Shown here piece by piece: positions 27,426 to 36,282 of a DNA stretch of 54,984 nt. How positions within the stretch are numbered: position 1 is the stretch's first letter; each line of letters begins with the position of its first letter. Origin of the DNA: Candidatus Gastranaerophilales bacterium (lineage in GTDB: Bacteria; Cyanobacteriota; Vampirovibrionia; Gastranaerophilales; Gastranaerophilaceae); the NCBI GenBank assembly GCA_900552525.1, contig UNSK01000009.1, forward strand, positions 1 to 54,984, in the 5' to 3' direction. Below the pieces are notes generated by a model. The model ran no database searches. It had not been told where the DNA came from and worked only from the letters and a program-made list of their open reading frames with translations. The translations under genes and the position numbers were made by a program.

Positions 27426-27452
27426 TAAAAAAAATAAAAAACAAGCCGATAA
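27426..27452 (+). promoter_or_regulatory. Sigma28 (FliA-type) promoter of fliE
   Basis: GCCGATAA (27445-27452) is an exact match to the FliA -10 consensus. TAAA (27426-27429) lies at the correct place for the -35, giving TAAA-N15-GCCGATAA. The fliE ATG follows 23 nt later, with a ribosome site between. Confidence 0.75.
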
Positions 27453-27475
27453 AATTATTAAAAGAGGTGAAATAT

Positions 27476-27814
27476 ATGTTTAACGGATTTTATCCAAGGT
27501 ATGAATTAGAGGCACGAATACAGCACACAAAGCTTGACAGCTGGGGTGATTTCCCGTCAGCAAGAATGAACAGAGTGGAGGAACCTTCTACTACAGATTT
27601 TCAGAGTGTAATGTCAGGCCTCGTAGAAGGACTTAACACCTCAATGAATGCGCCTGATAACCTGTTAAAAGATGCAATGATGGGCTCAGAAAATGTAGAT
27701 ATCCACGATGTAATGGTAGCAATGTCCAAGGCAGAAATTGCTGTTAATGTCGCAACCACTGCAACTGGTAAGGTCATACAAGCGTATGATAAAATAATGC
27801 AAATACAGATTTAA
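27476..27814 (+). CDS. fliE: Flagellar hook-basal body protein FliE
   Basis: Links the MS ring to the rod of the flagellum. The 112 aa contain the FliE core: FQSVMSGLVEGLNTSMNAPD, then the conserved end DIHDVMVAMSKAEIAVNVAT and AYDKIMQIQI. The start at 27476 is chosen because AGAGGTG lies 7 nt upstream and the length then fits the family (about 104 aa). It is preceded by a sigma28-type promoter and followed by fliF; flgB and flgC, often next to fliE, are absent. Confidence 0.92.
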   Translation: MFNGFYPRYELEARIQHTKLDSWGDFPSARMNRVEEPSTTDFQSVMSGLVEGLNTSMNAPDNLLKDAMMGSENVDIHDVMVAMSKAEIAVNVATTATGKVIQAYDKIMQIQI

Positions 27815-27864
27815 GCTTCTCAAAATTAATATATATGTGTATAATAATCTTATAGGGAAGGACT

Positions 27865-29535
27865 ATGGACTTTAAAAAGTTACTTGAAAATAAAATTCTT
27901 TTAGCCTCAATTGTAGGAGGTGTTGTTCTGCTTTTAATTGTATTTATTATATGCGGAACAATAGCAGCTTCAAGTAAGTCAAAGAATGATCAGATTGATG
28001 TCAGCAAAGAACCTTTAAAAGAAGATGTTGATCTTTTAACAACTGACAATCTTGGAAAAGCTCTTGAGATTCAGGCCCTTCTGGCTAGAAATAATATTGT
28101 TGCAGCCCGTGCCGTTGATGGTACTAAATCTGTACTTCGTCTTAAAAAAGGCGACTGTACACCTGGTATGAAGAAGTGTACAACCGAACAGAGAGATAGA
28201 GCAATTATGGTTATTGTTGAAAGCGGTTTGTACGACCAGAATGTTGGTTTAGAAATTTTTGATAAAGGTGATTTTACTTCTACTAAAGAGGATAAAAGAA
28301 TAAGACTCGTAAGAGCTATGAATGGCGAGTTGGCTCGCTTAATCAGAAGAATAGATGGTATTGAAAATGCATCCGTATTTATTTCAATTCCTGAGCAAAC
28401 GATGTTTTCGTCTATGCAAAAACCAGTAACAGCAACTGTACAGCTGCAAGTCGCAGTCGGTCAAACTCTTAATATGGGAACAATAAAAGCAGTTTCTAAC
28501 CTGCTTTTAGGAAGTGTTTCCGGCTTGAAGAATGAAAATATCTCTATTACAGATACAAATGGGCATGTATACAATAGTTTAGTAGATGCTCAATCTGAAA
28601 TGCTTGCAAGGCTTCAAGAAAATGATAAATACATGCAGGAGAAAGTTCAAACCCAGTTGAATAGACTTATCGGTCAGGGTAAGTATGTTGCGACAGTAAG
28701 TACTTTCCTTAAGCAAGCTCCTGTTGAGAAATTTACTATAGAGTATGATCCACAGAAGAAAGCTTCTGTTACGGAACAAACTTTCTCAGAAGGTCTTGGT
28801 GACCAGACTATGGACACAAATAAAAACACCAATGCTGTAAGTGTATATCTTCCAAACGGACTTCCGGCAGGCAGCTCTGACTCAACTCAAAATAGAAGCT
28901 ATTCAAGAACTGCACGTGAAACCCAGTATGGTGTTACAAAGGTTCAGACAAATGAATATATGTCGCCAGGCACGCTAGAAGAAATTTCAATTGCAGTAAC
29001 ATTAGAAAAAGATGCACTTCCGGTTGAGCTTACATTAGAAGAATTAAAAGAACTTGTTGCACATGCCGCAAGCCCTAAGGCTGATCCTGAAAATGTGACA
29101 ATCGCATTTGCCGATTCGCTTGATCCATTTATGGCCGGTGATAAAAACGTAAAAGCTCCTATAAAGGCAGAACATGGCAACCCTTGGTGGCTAGCTATTG
29201 CGCTCCTTGCATTTGGTTTGTTCTTCGGACATAAAGCTTTAACTCAAAAGATTAATGCAGCAAAAGCAGCTCAAGAAGAAGAACTCAATCGTTTGAGAGA
29301 AATGAATGAGGCTCAGGAAAAACAGATTAAGGATTTAAGCGTAAATGCTGCGGATTTAATCCAGAAACAGTCACAACTGCAGCAAGGCCTGCTTGAACAG
29401 CAAAACCGTCCTGCTGCAATTCCTGCATCAGGTGCTGAAATTCGTGAAGCTCTGCGCGAATTAAAACGCGAATTTGACGGCGTTGATGAAGCCGAAGCAG
29501 GTGAAAAAATCAGAAGTTGGATTGAACAAGGTTAG
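27865..29535 (+). CDS. fliF: Flagellar MS-ring protein FliF
   Basis: Forms the membrane ring of the flagellar basal body. A membrane helix lies at about 13-33 (ILLASIVGGVVLLLIVFIIC). The YscJ/FliF ring-building domain has ALEIQALLARNNIVA and LARLIRRIDGIENASVFISIPE. A second membrane helix lies at about 435-455 (PWWLAIALLAFGLFFG). The C-terminal tail (EIREALRELKREFDGVDEAE) fits the FliG-binding peptide. 556 aa is normal. It is 50 nt after fliE. The next gene converges with an 8-nt gap, so fliG is not here. Confidence 0.94.
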   Translation: MDFKKLLENKILLASIVGGVVLLLIVFIICGTIAASSKSKNDQIDVSKEPLKEDVDLLTTDNLGKALEIQALLARNNIVAARAVDGTKSVLRLKKGDCTPGMKKCTTEQRDRAIMVIVESGLYDQNVGLEIFDKGDFTSTKEDKRIRLVRAMNGELARLIRRIDGIENASVFISIPEQTMFSSMQKPVTATVQLQVAVGQTLNMGTIKAVSNLLLGSVSGLKNENISITDTNGHVYNSLVDAQSEMLARLQENDKYMQEKVQTQLNRLIGQGKYVATVSTFLKQAPVEKFTIEYDPQKKASVTEQTFSEGLGDQTMDTNKNTNAVSVYLPNGLPAGSSDSTQNRSYSRTARETQYGVTKVQTNEYMSPGTLEEISIAVTLEKDALPVELTLEELKELVAHAASPKADPENVTIAFADSLDPFMAGDKNVKAPIKAEHGNPWWLAIALLAFGLFFGHKALTQKINAAKAAQEEELNRLREMNEAQEKQIKDLSVNAADLIQKQSQLQQGLLEQQNRPAAIPASGAEIREALRELKREFDGVDEAEAGEKIRSWIEQG

Positions 29536-29543
29536 GAACAAAC

Positions 29544-30821
29544 TTAAATTAAATTATCCATCAGCTCTTCAAACTCAGGAAAAGAAATGTTTGTCCATTC
29601 AAATCCGTTTATTGCAATTTCATTTTTGCATACAAGCCCTGCTATATAAAAACTCATTGCAAGCCTGTGGTCGTGATAACTTTCGAGTTCTGCTCCTCCG
29701 CTTAATTCTTTTTTCCCTCTTACAATAAAACCGTCTCGGGTTTCTTCTATATTTACTCCGATTTTTGTGAGTTCATTTACTAAACACTTAATCCTGTCAG
29801 ATTCTTTGTTTCTCAAATCTTCTGCATTTCTAACAATTGTTTCACCCTCTGCCTGAGAAGCTAATACAGCAATTACAGGAAGTTCATCAATTAATCTTGG
29901 AATATCTTCTCCTTCAATGACACAGCCATTTAAAGTCCCTGTATATTGTACTCTTATGTCGGCGCAAGGCTCACCTGCAATTATATGTTCATTCATTATC
30001 TCTACGCATCCGCCCATTCGAGATACAATGTCAATTATTCCTGAACGTGTATGGTTAACTCCAACATTTTTAATAACAAAATCTGAACCTTTAGCCATTA
30101 ATCCTGCTGCAATAAAGAATGCAGCAGAAGAAATATCTCCGACTACATCAATATCTTTAGCTGTTAATTGTGAAGGTTTAACACAAACACTTGTTCCGTT
30201 AATTTTTATATCAGCACCAAGATATTCAAAAAGCCGTTCTGTATGGTCTCTTGAGGTGTAAGGCTCTATGAAAGTGGTTTCACCTTCCGCGTTCAATCCC
30301 GCAAGCAATAGACAGGATTTAACCTGTGCGCTTGCCAACTTTGAGTGGTAAGTAATACCTTGAAGCGGACGTCCTTTTATTATTAATGGCGCGTGGCCGT
30401 CAACAGAAGTTATATCAGCTCCCATAAGCGTCAAGGGCTCTATAATGCGTTTCATAGGCCGTTTTGAAAGGCTGATATCACCAACCATAACAGAGTCAAA
30501 GTTCTGCCCCGCAAGGATACCTGATACAAGGCGCATTGTTGTACCTGAATTACCATTATCCAGAGGGGTTTGAGATTTCTTTAATTCACCTGTGGATTTA
30601 ATTTTTAAAGTTTTGTTGTCGAGAAATTGAATATCAACACCAAGCTGTTTGAATAAATTTAAAGTCGAATGACAATCTGCCCCGCTTGAGAAGTTTCTTA
30701 TTATGCATTCACCCTTGGCAATTGATGAAAACATTACAGCTCTGTGTGATATTGATTTATCAGAAGGGATTGTTATACTTCCTCTGAGCCCTTGTTCAAG
30801 CTTTTTAACAGTTTTTAGCAT
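29544..30821 (-). CDS. aroA: 3-phosphoshikimate 1-carboxyvinyltransferase (EPSP synthase)
   Basis: Sixth step of the shikimate pathway to aromatic amino acids. Signature segments are SIKGECIIRNF-type start, LDNGNSGTTMRLVSGIL, ISLSKRPMKRIIEPL, SSAAFFIAAGLM and ELPVIAVLASQAEGETIVRN with RNKESDRI. At 425 aa the length is normal. The start overlaps the kdsA stop by 7 nt, so the two genes are translated together. Confidence 0.96.
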   Translation of the reverse strand: MLKTVKKLEQGLRGSITIPSDKSISHRAVMFSSIAKGECIIRNFSSGADCHSTLNLFKQLGVDIQFLDNKTLKIKSTGELKKSQTPLDNGNSGTTMRLVSGILAGQNFDSVMVGDISLSKRPMKRIIEPLTLMGADITSVDGHAPLIIKGRPLQGITYHSKLASAQVKSCLLLAGLNAEGETTFIEPYTSRDHTERLFEYLGADIKINGTSVCVKPSQLTAKDIDVVGDISSAAFFIAAGLMAKGSDFVIKNVGVNHTRSGIIDIVSRMGGCVEIMNEHIIAGEPCADIRVQYTGTLNGCVIEGEDIPRLIDELPVIAVLASQAEGETIVRNAEDLRNKESDRIKCLVNELTKIGVNIEETRDGFIVRGKKELSGGAELESYHDHRLAMSFYIAGLVCKNEIAINGFEWTNISFPEFEELMDNLI

Positions 30822-31621
30822 ATATCAAAAATCTCTTTACATTTTTTGAAAACTTCTTTAGCCTTGTTTAACTCAAGCATATTCGGCCCGTCACAAAGAG
30901 CTTTGTCAGGTTCAGGATGAACTTCAAAGAACAGAACATCTGCCCCTGCTGCCATAGCAGCATTTGCAAGAGTGGGAACGAATCTTCTGTCCCCGCCTGT
31001 TGAATCTCCGTTTGAACCAGGCATTTGAACGCTGTGAGTAGCGTCAAATACTACAGGATAGCCAAATTCTTTCATAATAGGAATTGCCCGAAAATCAACA
31101 ACAAGATTTCCGTAGCCGAATGTTACTCCTCTATCAGTTAGCATAATTTGTTTATTACCGCTGTCTTCAACTTTTTTGACAAGAGATTTCATTTGCTGCG
31201 GTGCCAGAAACTGCCCTTTTTTAATATTAACTATTTTACCTGTTTTTGCTGCCGCGACGAGTAAATCAGTCTGTCTGCATAAAAATGCAGGTATTTGAAG
31301 AATGTCTGCAACTTCAGCAACAATAGTCGCCTGTTCGGGGTAATGAATATCTGTAACGATTGGAAGCTCAAATTCTGATTTAATTTTTGCAAGCATTTCC
31401 AGTCCCTTTTCCAGCCCCGGTCCTCTGTACGAAGTTATAGAAGAACGGTTTGCTTTATCAAAAGAGGATTTGAATACATAATTTATATCCAGTTCTTCAC
31501 ATACCTTTTTTAAACCTTCTGCTGTTGTGCGTAGAATATCCATTGATTCTGCCGCACAAGGTCCAGCTAGGATAGTAAGTTTATTTGCACCGATTTCAAA
31601 GTTATTAAGTTTTATAGCCAT
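30815..31621 (-). CDS. kdsA: 3-deoxy-8-phosphooctulonate (Kdo-8-P) synthase
   Basis: Makes Kdo-8-phosphate for LPS inner core, evidence for an outer membrane. The sequence has LAGPCAAESMDIL, YVFKSSFDKANRSSI, PIVTDIHYPEQA, GQFLAPQQMKSL and VVFDATHSVQMPGSNGDSTGG with RRFVPTLANAAMAAGADVLF. The start at 31621 gives 268 aa and an AGAGAG site; a longer frame to 31675 would overlap the activase gene and is less likely. Followed by aroA, preceded by the activase gene by 17 nt. The matching phosphatase kdsC is at 38.3 kb. Confidence 0.95.
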   Translation of the reverse strand: MAIKLNNFEIGANKLTILAGPCAAESMDILRTTAEGLKKVCEELDINYVFKSSFDKANRSSITSYRGPGLEKGLEMLAKIKSEFELPIVTDIHYPEQATIVAEVADILQIPAFLCRQTDLLVAAAKTGKIVNIKKGQFLAPQQMKSLVKKVEDSGNKQIMLTDRGVTFGYGNLVVDFRAIPIMKEFGYPVVFDATHSVQMPGSNGDSTGGDRRFVPTLANAAMAAGADVLFFEVHPEPDKALCDGPNMLELNKAKEVFKKCKEIFDIC

Positions 31622-31638
31622 AATTTCTCTCTTATTAC

Positions 31639-32643
31639 TTAATTTATATCCCAACGGCCGCAGGTACCGCCCCATCGAGCAATTATGTTGCCTTTTATGT
31701 CTCCAATTTTTTCAACGTGACCGACTGGTTCTGCGCCTTCAAGGATTGTTATAACTTCACAATTGTTAGAACATCCTGTACACTGGCAGGTTACTGACTG
31801 GAAGTTCATGCTTCCGACTTCCCATCCTTTAAACTTGGTTTCAGTTTCAGTGTACTGGTGGTTTTCCATTGCAAGAAGCGCTGCTCCTATTGCACCCATT
31901 GTCTGGTGATTTTCCGGAACAACAATTTTCGTGTTTAAAGCTTCTTCAAAAGCCTTAACCATACCGGAGTTAGTAGCAACACCACCTTGGAATGAAATCG
32001 TAGGAAGCAGTTCTTTACCTAAAGCCAGGTTAGAAAGATAGTTTCTAACTAGTGCCTGACAAAGCCCGTAGAGCAGGTCTTCTACCGGATAGCCTAACTG
32101 CTGCTTATGGATTAAGTCTGATTCTGCGAAAACGCCGCATCTTCCGGCAATACGTGCTGGATTATCTGAGCGCAGAGCTGTTTCTCCGAATTTTTCAATA
32201 GGAACATTTAATCTTTGAGCCTGATGGTCAAGGAAACTTCCTGTACCGGCTGCACAAACTGTGTTCATTGCAAAATCTGTAACAATACCGTCACGGAGAA
32301 TGATTATTTTACTGTCCTGCCCGCCGATTTCCAGAATTGTTTGTACTCCCGGAATATTTGTACTTGCAGCAACTGCGTGCGCTGTAATCTCATTTTTAAC
32401 AACATCAGCTCCTACAAGAGCACCTGCAAGGTTTCTTCCTGAGCCGGTTGTTCCTACTCCTCTTACAGAATAATCACACAGTGCCTGCGATATTATCTGC
32501 TTCATGCCATTTTGCACTGCATCAACAGGTTTTCCTGCAGTCTTTAGCATATATGAATCAACATATTTACCTTTTTCATCTACCAGTGCTAATTTTGTCG
32601 TAACCGAACCAACATCTATTCCTAAATATACATCTAAACTCAT
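31639..32643 (-). CDS. Acyl-CoA dehydratase activase (BadF/HgdC family)
   Basis: ATP-driven [4Fe-4S] protein that injects electrons into 2-hydroxyacyl-CoA dehydratase or benzoyl-CoA reductase type enzymes. The ASKHA-type phosphate loop is LGIDVGSVTTKLALVD; LEIGGQDSKIIIL, VCAAGTGSFLDHQ and GRCGVFAESDLIHK carry the family motifs, including the two cluster cysteines. 334 aa is longer than HgdC (about 260) because of a Cys-rich tail (CTGCSNNC, GGTCGRW). No dehydratase subunits lie nearby, so the partner is unknown. The tail suggests a second metal site (inference). Confidence 0.9.
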   Translation of the reverse strand: MSLDVYLGIDVGSVTTKLALVDEKGKYVDSYMLKTAGKPVDAVQNGMKQIISQALCDYSVRGVGTTGSGRNLAGALVGADVVKNEITAHAVAASTNIPGVQTILEIGGQDSKIIILRDGIVTDFAMNTVCAAGTGSFLDHQAQRLNVPIEKFGETALRSDNPARIAGRCGVFAESDLIHKQQLGYPVEDLLYGLCQALVRNYLSNLALGKELLPTISFQGGVATNSGMVKAFEEALNTKIVVPENHQTMGAIGAALLAMENHQYTETETKFKGWEVGSMNFQSVTCQCTGCSNNCEVITILEGAEPVGHVEKIGDIKGNIIARWGGTCGRWDIN

Positions 32644-33107
32644 CTTTTTACCTTCTTCCCTCTGAATTTAATGTATTTATTATATCACAAAAGTATGTAT
32701 CGGGGCTTAAAGTTTTGTAACAAAAGGACAATTTATCTAGTCTATCTAATTTTATATAAATAAAAGATTGGATTTCGAGGATATTTAATGCCAAGAATTG
32801 ATAGTTTATTTAAGTTGGCATCAAAAGAAACCGGATTTGGGGAGAGAAAATAAGCAAAAAACATTCTCATTTGGTAAAAAACAACGTTTATCTGGAGCAC
32901 AGCCCGAAATATCAACATCTGATACACCAATTGTACGCTCTTCTCTTGCTCATTGGAAAAGTGGTTTTAGATTTTGTGATGCTTCTTAAAATAAAATAAT
33001 GGAAAAAGTTCAAAGAGGTGAACTACCTAAAGAGGCTGCTCCTTTAGGATTTATGTATTATCCGGTATAATAGGGTAGGAAATCCTGCTTTTATCCTTTA
33101 TTTACCC
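32644..33107. pseudogene. Gene-poor stretch with broken ORF fragments
   Basis: No intact gene is seen. At 32788 an ATG with a CGAGG site opens a 21-codon frame (MPRIDSLFKLASKETGFGER) that stops at 32853; a +1 frame continues with GKKQRLSGAQPEISTSD and stops at 32989; the same frame reopens at 32999 with MEKVQRGELPKEAAPLGFMY and stops at 33069. This pattern of one shift and one stop fits a decayed gene of unknown family. Chance cannot be ruled out in AT-rich DNA. Confidence 0.3.
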
Positions 33108-35612
33108 CTAGAATTTCTTTAGATGTGCATACGCAGCATCCATTGCTTTTTTGCCCATTTTGCCAAAGTCAATTGTATACATTGTGCTGTCGCCGATTTG
33201 GATTACATCAGCAATCTGCCCTACTCCTAATTTGTCGTGGAACACTCTTTCACCAACATTAAAGAAGTATTGTGTTGCAGTATTTTTTAATTCTTCTTCA
33301 ACTTTTTGCTGCTGCTGTGCTTCTGCATCCTGACGTTTTTTTTCTTCAAGCTTGCGCTTCATAATATTGTCTTCAAAAAACGCTTTAATTTTTTCCTCTT
33401 CTTTTTCCTTGTTGAGCGGACTTTTTTTGATAATTACCCTGCTTGGAGTGCGCTGAACAACATTTGTTGTCTTTTTCTGCGATGGAGCAACAAAATCTTT
33501 GCCAAAACCTGTACTGCTTGTATTACCCCTGCTCGCCGGTGCAACAAAGTTTGAACCGAATCCGGAAACCGGTTTGACAAAACCATCTTTGTTAGATTGT
33601 ACTTTTTTAACCGCACTTGTAAATGTGCTCTTTGGTGCAGTGTATTCTGAAAATGCTGATTCTTCCTGCTCTATCAGTTTAGATGGAATTTCTTCTAAAA
33701 ACCGGCTTGGGGAATAATATTTGTATTCACCCCACATCTGGCGCCTTTTTGCGGTTGTTAAATATAACTTGGTTTCAGCTCTTGTAACGCCAACATACAT
33801 AAGCCGTCTTTCTTCTTCCAGCTCAGAAAGGCTGTTAGAACATCTCGCAGAAGGGAAAATCCCTTCATCGCATCCGGCGAGGAATACAATCGGAAATTCC
33901 AGACCTTTGGAGGCGTGAAGCGTCATTAAGGTAACATTGTTTGCGATTTCGTCCATACCGTCGATATCAGACACAAGAGAAACCTGTGAGAGAAATTCCC
34001 CGAGTGTATTGTCCAATTCTTCCGGTTCAAATTCGTTTGCGACGTTAACGAGCTCCTGTAAGTTTTCTATTCTGGTCTGGTCTTCATCTGTCCCAGAGGC
34101 TGTAAGCTCGCGTAAGTAACCGCTTTTTTCAAGAATTAAACTTAAAAATTCCGGAAGTGAATATCTCGGCTCAGCTTCTTTGAGTTTATCAATCAATGTC
34201 ATAAAGTCTTTTAGCTTAGTCGCCGTTCCTGATTTTATCGCTTCTATATCATCAACCTCGCGGATTGCTGCGAATAAGCTAATATCTTTTTTATCTGCGT
34301 ATTCTTGTAAATGTTTAAGTGTTGTTTCTCCTATTGCACGCTTTGGAACATTAATAATTCTTCGCAAGGACTGCGAATCATCATTATTATAAATTAATTT
34401 AAGATAGGCAATTGCGTCTTTAATTTCTTTACGGTCATAGAACTTAAGACCGCCGTAAATCCGGTACGGTATACCGGCAGCAATCAGGGCTTCTTCAAGT
34501 GCTCTTGACTGGGCATTTGTTCTGTAAAGAATTGAAAACTGATTATAATTATCCGAAGTATCTCTTATTGATTTAACAATATAATTTGCTTCATCTGCTT
34601 CATCCTGCGCTTCATATAGGGAAATTTTTTCCCCGTCGCCTTTTTGGGAATAAAGCACTTTGTCCACACGCTCTTCGTTATTTTCAATAATTGCGTTTGC
34701 AGCATTAAGAATATTAGCAGTAGAACGGTAATTTTGTTCCAGTTTAACGAGTTTTGCGTTTGGAAAATCGTTCTGGAAGTTCATAATAATTCTAAAATCC
34801 GCACCCCGCCAGCTGTAAATTGATTGATCCACATCACCTACAACGCATAGTGAGCGGCTTTCCGGTATGTCCTGCTGCAAGTTTGTGTATAATGCTTTAA
34901 CTAGCTGGTACTGAGCCTGGTTAGTATCTTGATACTCGTCGACCAGAATATGCTGGAATTTGTCGTAATATTTCTTTCTAACTTCTGCATTTTGTTCAAG
35001 AAGCTTAACACAGAGCATAAGCATATCGTCAAAATCTATTGCATTGTTGTTATTGAGGGTATTTTCATAATACTCAAATATTTTGGCTATATTTTGCGAC
35101 TTAAAATCACGTGCAAAAGTTGCAAATGTGTATGCATCCTGCATTTTGTTCTTTGCATTTGAAATAACAGCTTTAATAAGTTTAGGCTGATAAATTTTAT
35201 CATCCATATTCAGCTTTTTGACAGCCTGTTTAATTACAGCAACAGAGTCTGTTTCATCGTAAATAGTGAAGTTTTTATCCAGTTTTTTACCGGACTGGAA
35301 AGAGTAATTTTCTATATCCTGTCTTAAAATACGCCCGCAAATACTATGGAAAGTACCAACCCACATATATTTAACGATATTTTCGCCCAGAATTGCAGAA
35401 AGTCTTTCTTTCATTTCTTTAGCAGCTTTATTAGTAAATGTAACAGCAAGAATTTTGCCTGCAATTGCTCCATTTTGTATCATATAGGCAATACGTGAGG
35501 TCAAAACCTTAGTTTTTCCGCTTCCAGCACCTGCGAGTATAAGTAAAGCACCTTTTGTAGTCTTAGCTGCGTCAAGCTGCTCTTTATTAAGATTCTCTAA
35601 AATATTTTCCAT
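33108..35612 (-). CDS. pcrA: UvrD/PcrA-type DNA helicase
   Basis: Superfamily 1A 3'-5' helicase for repair and replication-conflict resolution. Motifs are clear: LAGAGSGKT (Walker A), VDEYQDTN, VVGDVDQSIYSWRGAD, LEQNYRST, TLHASKGLEFP and EERRLMYVGVTRAE. At 834 aa it is longer than PcrA (about 730) because of a low-complexity linker (about 650-770). The C-terminal domain (GERVFHDKLGVGQIADVI) is the RNA-polymerase-binding Tudor-like tail of PcrA. It is divergent from the DprA-like gene. Confidence 0.95.
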   Translation of the reverse strand: MENILENLNKEQLDAAKTTKGALLILAGAGSGKTKVLTSRIAYMIQNGAIAGKILAVTFTNKAAKEMKERLSAILGENIVKYMWVGTFHSICGRILRQDIENYSFQSGKKLDKNFTIYDETDSVAVIKQAVKKLNMDDKIYQPKLIKAVISNAKNKMQDAYTFATFARDFKSQNIAKIFEYYENTLNNNNAIDFDDMLMLCVKLLEQNAEVRKKYYDKFQHILVDEYQDTNQAQYQLVKALYTNLQQDIPESRSLCVVGDVDQSIYSWRGADFRIIMNFQNDFPNAKLVKLEQNYRSTANILNAANAIIENNEERVDKVLYSQKGDGEKISLYEAQDEADEANYIVKSIRDTSDNYNQFSILYRTNAQSRALEEALIAAGIPYRIYGGLKFYDRKEIKDAIAYLKLIYNNDDSQSLRRIINVPKRAIGETTLKHLQEYADKKDISLFAAIREVDDIEAIKSGTATKLKDFMTLIDKLKEAEPRYSLPEFLSLILEKSGYLRELTASGTDEDQTRIENLQELVNVANEFEPEELDNTLGEFLSQVSLVSDIDGMDEIANNVTLMTLHASKGLEFPIVFLAGCDEGIFPSARCSNSLSELEEERRLMYVGVTRAETKLYLTTAKRRQMWGEYKYYSPSRFLEEIPSKLIEQEESAFSEYTAPKSTFTSAVKKVQSNKDGFVKPVSGFGSNFVAPASRGNTSSTGFGKDFVAPSQKKTTNVVQRTPSRVIIKKSPLNKEKEEEKIKAFFEDNIMKRKLEEKKRQDAEAQQQQKVEEELKNTATQYFFNVGERVFHDKLGVGQIADVIQIGDSTMYTIDFGKMGKKAMDAAYAHLKKF

Positions 35613-35703
35613 TCCCCTATTCCCAAACTGTCAATTTTGTGATATTATATATCAGCATACACAAAATATTTATAAATGACAATACAGTTTTAAAGGTGGT
35701 ACG

Positions 35704-36276
35704 ATGAGCGATATTTTAAATTCAATTGACGATGAAAAACAGCCTTCCATAATGGTTCCTATTGGTGATTTGGATACAGCTGAACACTCTCCGGATACAG
35801 TAGATGAGCTTGCTATGGAGTTAGCTACTATAAAACAGCCCGCCAAAAGAATTGCAATTATCGGTTCAAGAAATCTTGCCATTACTCATCAACAGATGAT
35901 TGAAACTTTAACAACAGCTCTTGTAAGACAGGGCAATACTATTATTACATCAGGCGGCTCCTGCGGTACAAACGCAGCAGCAATTCGCGGTGCTATGAAA
36001 TCTAACCCGGATAAATTGAAAGTTATTTTACCTCAAACAATCGGTCAGCAGCCTTCTGATGTTCAAGACCAGCTTATAGGTGTACCTAATATTGTTGAAC
36101 ATTCGGATAGAGCGATGATGACTCTTGCTGATGCTTCAAGAGTATGCAACAGAGAAATTATAGATGACTGTAATCAGTTAATCTGCTTCCTTTCTCATAC
36201 AAGTAAAACGCTTCATACAGCTGTTGAGTATGCAGAAGAGAATCACAAAGTAGTTACAGTATTTTACCTGGATTGA
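35704..36276 (+). CDS. DprA/Smf-like Rossmann protein
   Basis: 190 aa containing only a short form of the DprA core: RIAIIGSRNLAITHQQMIE, then IITSGGSCGTNAAAIRGAM, and a C-terminal VEYAEENHKVVTVFYLD. It lacks the full DprA length (about 290-370) and any winged-helix tail. Similar short proteins in cyanobacteria are annotated as DNA recombination-mediator protein A; whether it loads RecA or binds nucleotides is not shown. The ribosome site is AAAGGTGG. Six nucleotides separate it from the next gene. Confidence 0.8.
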   Translation: MSDILNSIDDEKQPSIMVPIGDLDTAEHSPDTVDELAMELATIKQPAKRIAIIGSRNLAITHQQMIETLTTALVRQGNTIITSGGSCGTNAAAIRGAMKSNPDKLKVILPQTIGQQPSDVQDQLIGVPNIVEHSDRAMMTLADASRVCNREIIDDCNQLICFLSHTSKTLHTAVEYAEENHKVVTVFYLD

Positions 36277-36282
36277 TAGAGT

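Noticed and set aside
27340..27444. N-terminal part of an 88-codon minus-strand ORF
   Set aside because: Phe/Ile-rich start without a ribosome site; only the last 53 codons look possibly coding.
27257..27475. Upstream extension of fliE to a 185-aa protein
   Set aside because: The extra 73 codons have no FliE similarity, and the ribosome site and sigma28 promoter sit right before the ATG at 27476.
31622..31675. Longer kdsA start
   Set aside because: It would overlap the activase gene and add residues not typical of KdsA; the ATG at 31621 has a ribosome site.
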